Positions 62,692-64,000 of a stretch of 64,000 bases of DNA are shown in pieces. The stretch comes from Arcuatula senhousia (Eukaryota; Mollusca; Bivalvia; Mytilida; Mytilidae), in contig OZ020304.1 of assembly GCA_963971305.1 (NCBI GenBank), positions 35,512,502 to 35,576,501 on the forward strand, written 5' to 3'. A program made the position numbers and the translations under genes. The notes beneath the pieces were generated by a model that saw only the letters and a program-made list of their open reading frames with translations, ran no database searches and had not been told where the DNA came from. Numbering within the stretch: the first letter of the stretch is position 1; each line of letters begins with the position of its first letter.

Positions 62692-62970
62692 TTGTCTCTC
62701 CTGCAACGAATAGTCTTATGAGGCGAGACCGGCGGCGGCGTAAACTGTTTTGGTAAAGACTTATGTGGAAAATAAATTAATTAAAAAGTATAGTAGCTAA
62801 TCATCTGATATTTGGTTAACAGACAGTTGAGGTTATTTTCTACTCAACTGTCACCATGCCGTGTGACCCTGAACCCATTTCACGATTCAGTGACTTTTTG
62901 AACTTTATTACTTCTTTGTAATATGGAAAATGTATTTCTTCAAAAGTATAATAGCTAGGCATCTGATAGT
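62692..62970 (+). mobile_element. 5' fragment of a GTCTCGCC-family HINE-like element
   Basis: It starts TGTCTCTCCTGCAACGAATAG, palindrome partner GGCGAGAC, then GGCGGCGGC, followed by about one and a half units resembling 45960-47322 (CATCTGATATTTGGT, CAACTGTCACCATGCCGT). It stops abruptly at 62970, where a reverse-transcriptase fragment begins. Confidence 0.75.
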
Positions 62971-63090
62971 TCCTGAAGAATTCATTCTCGTAAGAGTATA
63001 AAAACAAGTCGGTGAGGGGAGAAGCACAGTTTGTGCCCATTGGAATGCAAATTTGTTCTTGAAATTTTTTCCTCCAAATGTGACAAACGT
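62971..63090 (-). pseudogene. Reverse transcriptase fragment, frameshifted
   Basis: Read on the - strand, a first frame gives TFVTFGG; after a one-base shift the next gives FQEQICIPMGTNCASPLTDL followed by FLYSYENEF. The IPMGTNCAPLLADLFLYSYE block is characteristic of a reverse-transcriptase family (Penelope-like, by my recollection). Only about 35 residues remain, so it is a relic. Confidence 0.6.
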
Positions 63091-64000
63091 GTCTTTACAA
63101 GAAGTTTTTTTTCAGACGACACTTAAGTTTTTCGTGTGATTTAACAAATCGTTTGAGTTCTTTAAAATCCGCGTATGAACCACAGTATGCTTGTTGTCCT
63201 TCTTTGACAGCAGACAAGTTCTTAGTTGAACGGACAGCTCTGTATAGTTCATCAGATGAACATCCAGCAGATTTGATCAAGGTAAACTTTTCAAAGCTTT
63301 TGTTTGTCCCTGTCAACTCTCTGGTTTTTTTTTGTTCAATGTCCAGAAATGGGTCTATTGTTGATAATCTAGGGATTTGTTTGAATCTTAGGCCACGCCG
63401 AATTAATTTCTTGTTCGTCGGACCGCCCGCATGTAAAATTGTTTCCTTAAGAAAAAAATATATATTTCTTCCGCCCGCATTTACCGGAAACCCGCCCGCG
63501 TCCGGCGCCGGAAGTTGTGTTACATAATTTTTTTCATCTCCGCGTTTGAAAATATCTGTCTATTGCAAAGGTAAACAAACATTAATTTGCCGATTTTCAA
63601 CGAAGTGCTCCAAAAAGAGCTCCAATATTGGCGATACATTCAGGATAAAAGACGTTAAACTTAAACGGTTGAAATTCCGTTTCATTCCCCTCAAACATAA
63701 CACTCCGATGTAAACAATGAAATCTGTTGCCACCAAATTTAAAATTGTTACGAAATATGGCAATTGCATGTCTAATGGACCACTCTTACATTCATCTATT
63801 TAAATACATATAAGGGATGTCATACACGATGTATAGTCGACCCCCTTTGTTGATAGAATAAAGTGTCTGTGGTAGAATTAGAATTATTTTTGTTGTCAAA
63901 ACACATTTACAATAAATGGTTCTAACACATTAATACACGTATAGTCGATTTAAAAGCTCATTAGAGCTTGTGTTACTTTGTTAAATATGCATCGACTTTA
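63091..64000. other. Right edge of window, no supported gene
   Basis: A - strand open frame (63316-63095, 73 codons) has no recognised homology. A GC-rich stretch at 63405-63510 (CCGCCCGC and TCCGGCGCCGG) may be the edge of another repeat. Nothing further can be supported. Confidence 0.35.

Noticed and set aside
63095..63316. 73-codon - strand frame as a gene or exon
   Set aside because: No family resemblance, no convincing splice junctions, and it is adjacent to transposon relics.

Overview
The window is a stretch of animal nuclear DNA. It is AT-rich, its genes have many introns with ordinary GT-AG junctions, and it is crowded with short mobile elements. The best guess is a marine bivalve, probably a mussel (Mytilus-like). 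That rests on the protein sequences and on dispersed repeats of a kind I associate with mussels; it is an inference, not a database result.

Four protein genes can be read. (1) + strand, 151-9885: the 3' part of an SLC16-type monocarboxylate transporter; its first coding exon or exons lie left of the window. (2) - strand, 28215-11854: an 18-exon gene whose joined reading frame is 936 codons plus stop. It is an orthologue-like copy of ZBBX (B-box zinc finger protein). (3) + strand, 35250-57119: a complete 19-exon SF3A1, the 120-kDa subunit of splicing factor SF3a (U2 snRNP), 756 codons. (4) - strand, 62609-61590: a rhodopsin-class GPCR of 339 codons whose coding part is in one exon. The transporter and ZBBX are convergent, ZBBX and SF3A1 are divergent across about 7 kb, and SF3A1 and the GPCR are convergent. 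I see no functional link among the four. I derived every internal exon junction by hand from splice signals, phase continuity and protein similarity, and all phases close.

The rest is mobile DNA. The main theme is a group of elements in at least six end-families that share one plan: a 5' terminal palindrome, then a GC-rich microsatellite, then tandem units of about 155-500 bp, then a subterminal copy of the 5' end in inverted orientation, then a short 3' hairpin, often ending CTTGTT. This is the plan of non-autonomous Helentrons (HINE/DINE-type rolling-circle elements). In SF3A1 intron 6 three of them are nested inside one another (45137-48812). Downstream of SF3A1 a copy sits inside a copy of its own family (57946-61075). 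In two cases the uninterrupted target sequence survives in a neighbouring tandem unit, which shows insertion between two T residues.

Other mobile DNA: a 4.95-kb element that nearly fills one transporter intron, with CACGGTG-starting inverted repeats, a 5-bp target duplication and subterminal motif arrays (Transib/RAG-like signature); hAT-like MITEs, one containing a perfect 53-bp palindrome; a fold-back element inserted in another repeat; a tRNA-derived SINE with 13-bp target duplications; twin 438-bp MITEs; and three broken reverse-transcriptase fragments. No prokaryotic features, CRISPR arrays or rRNA genes are present.
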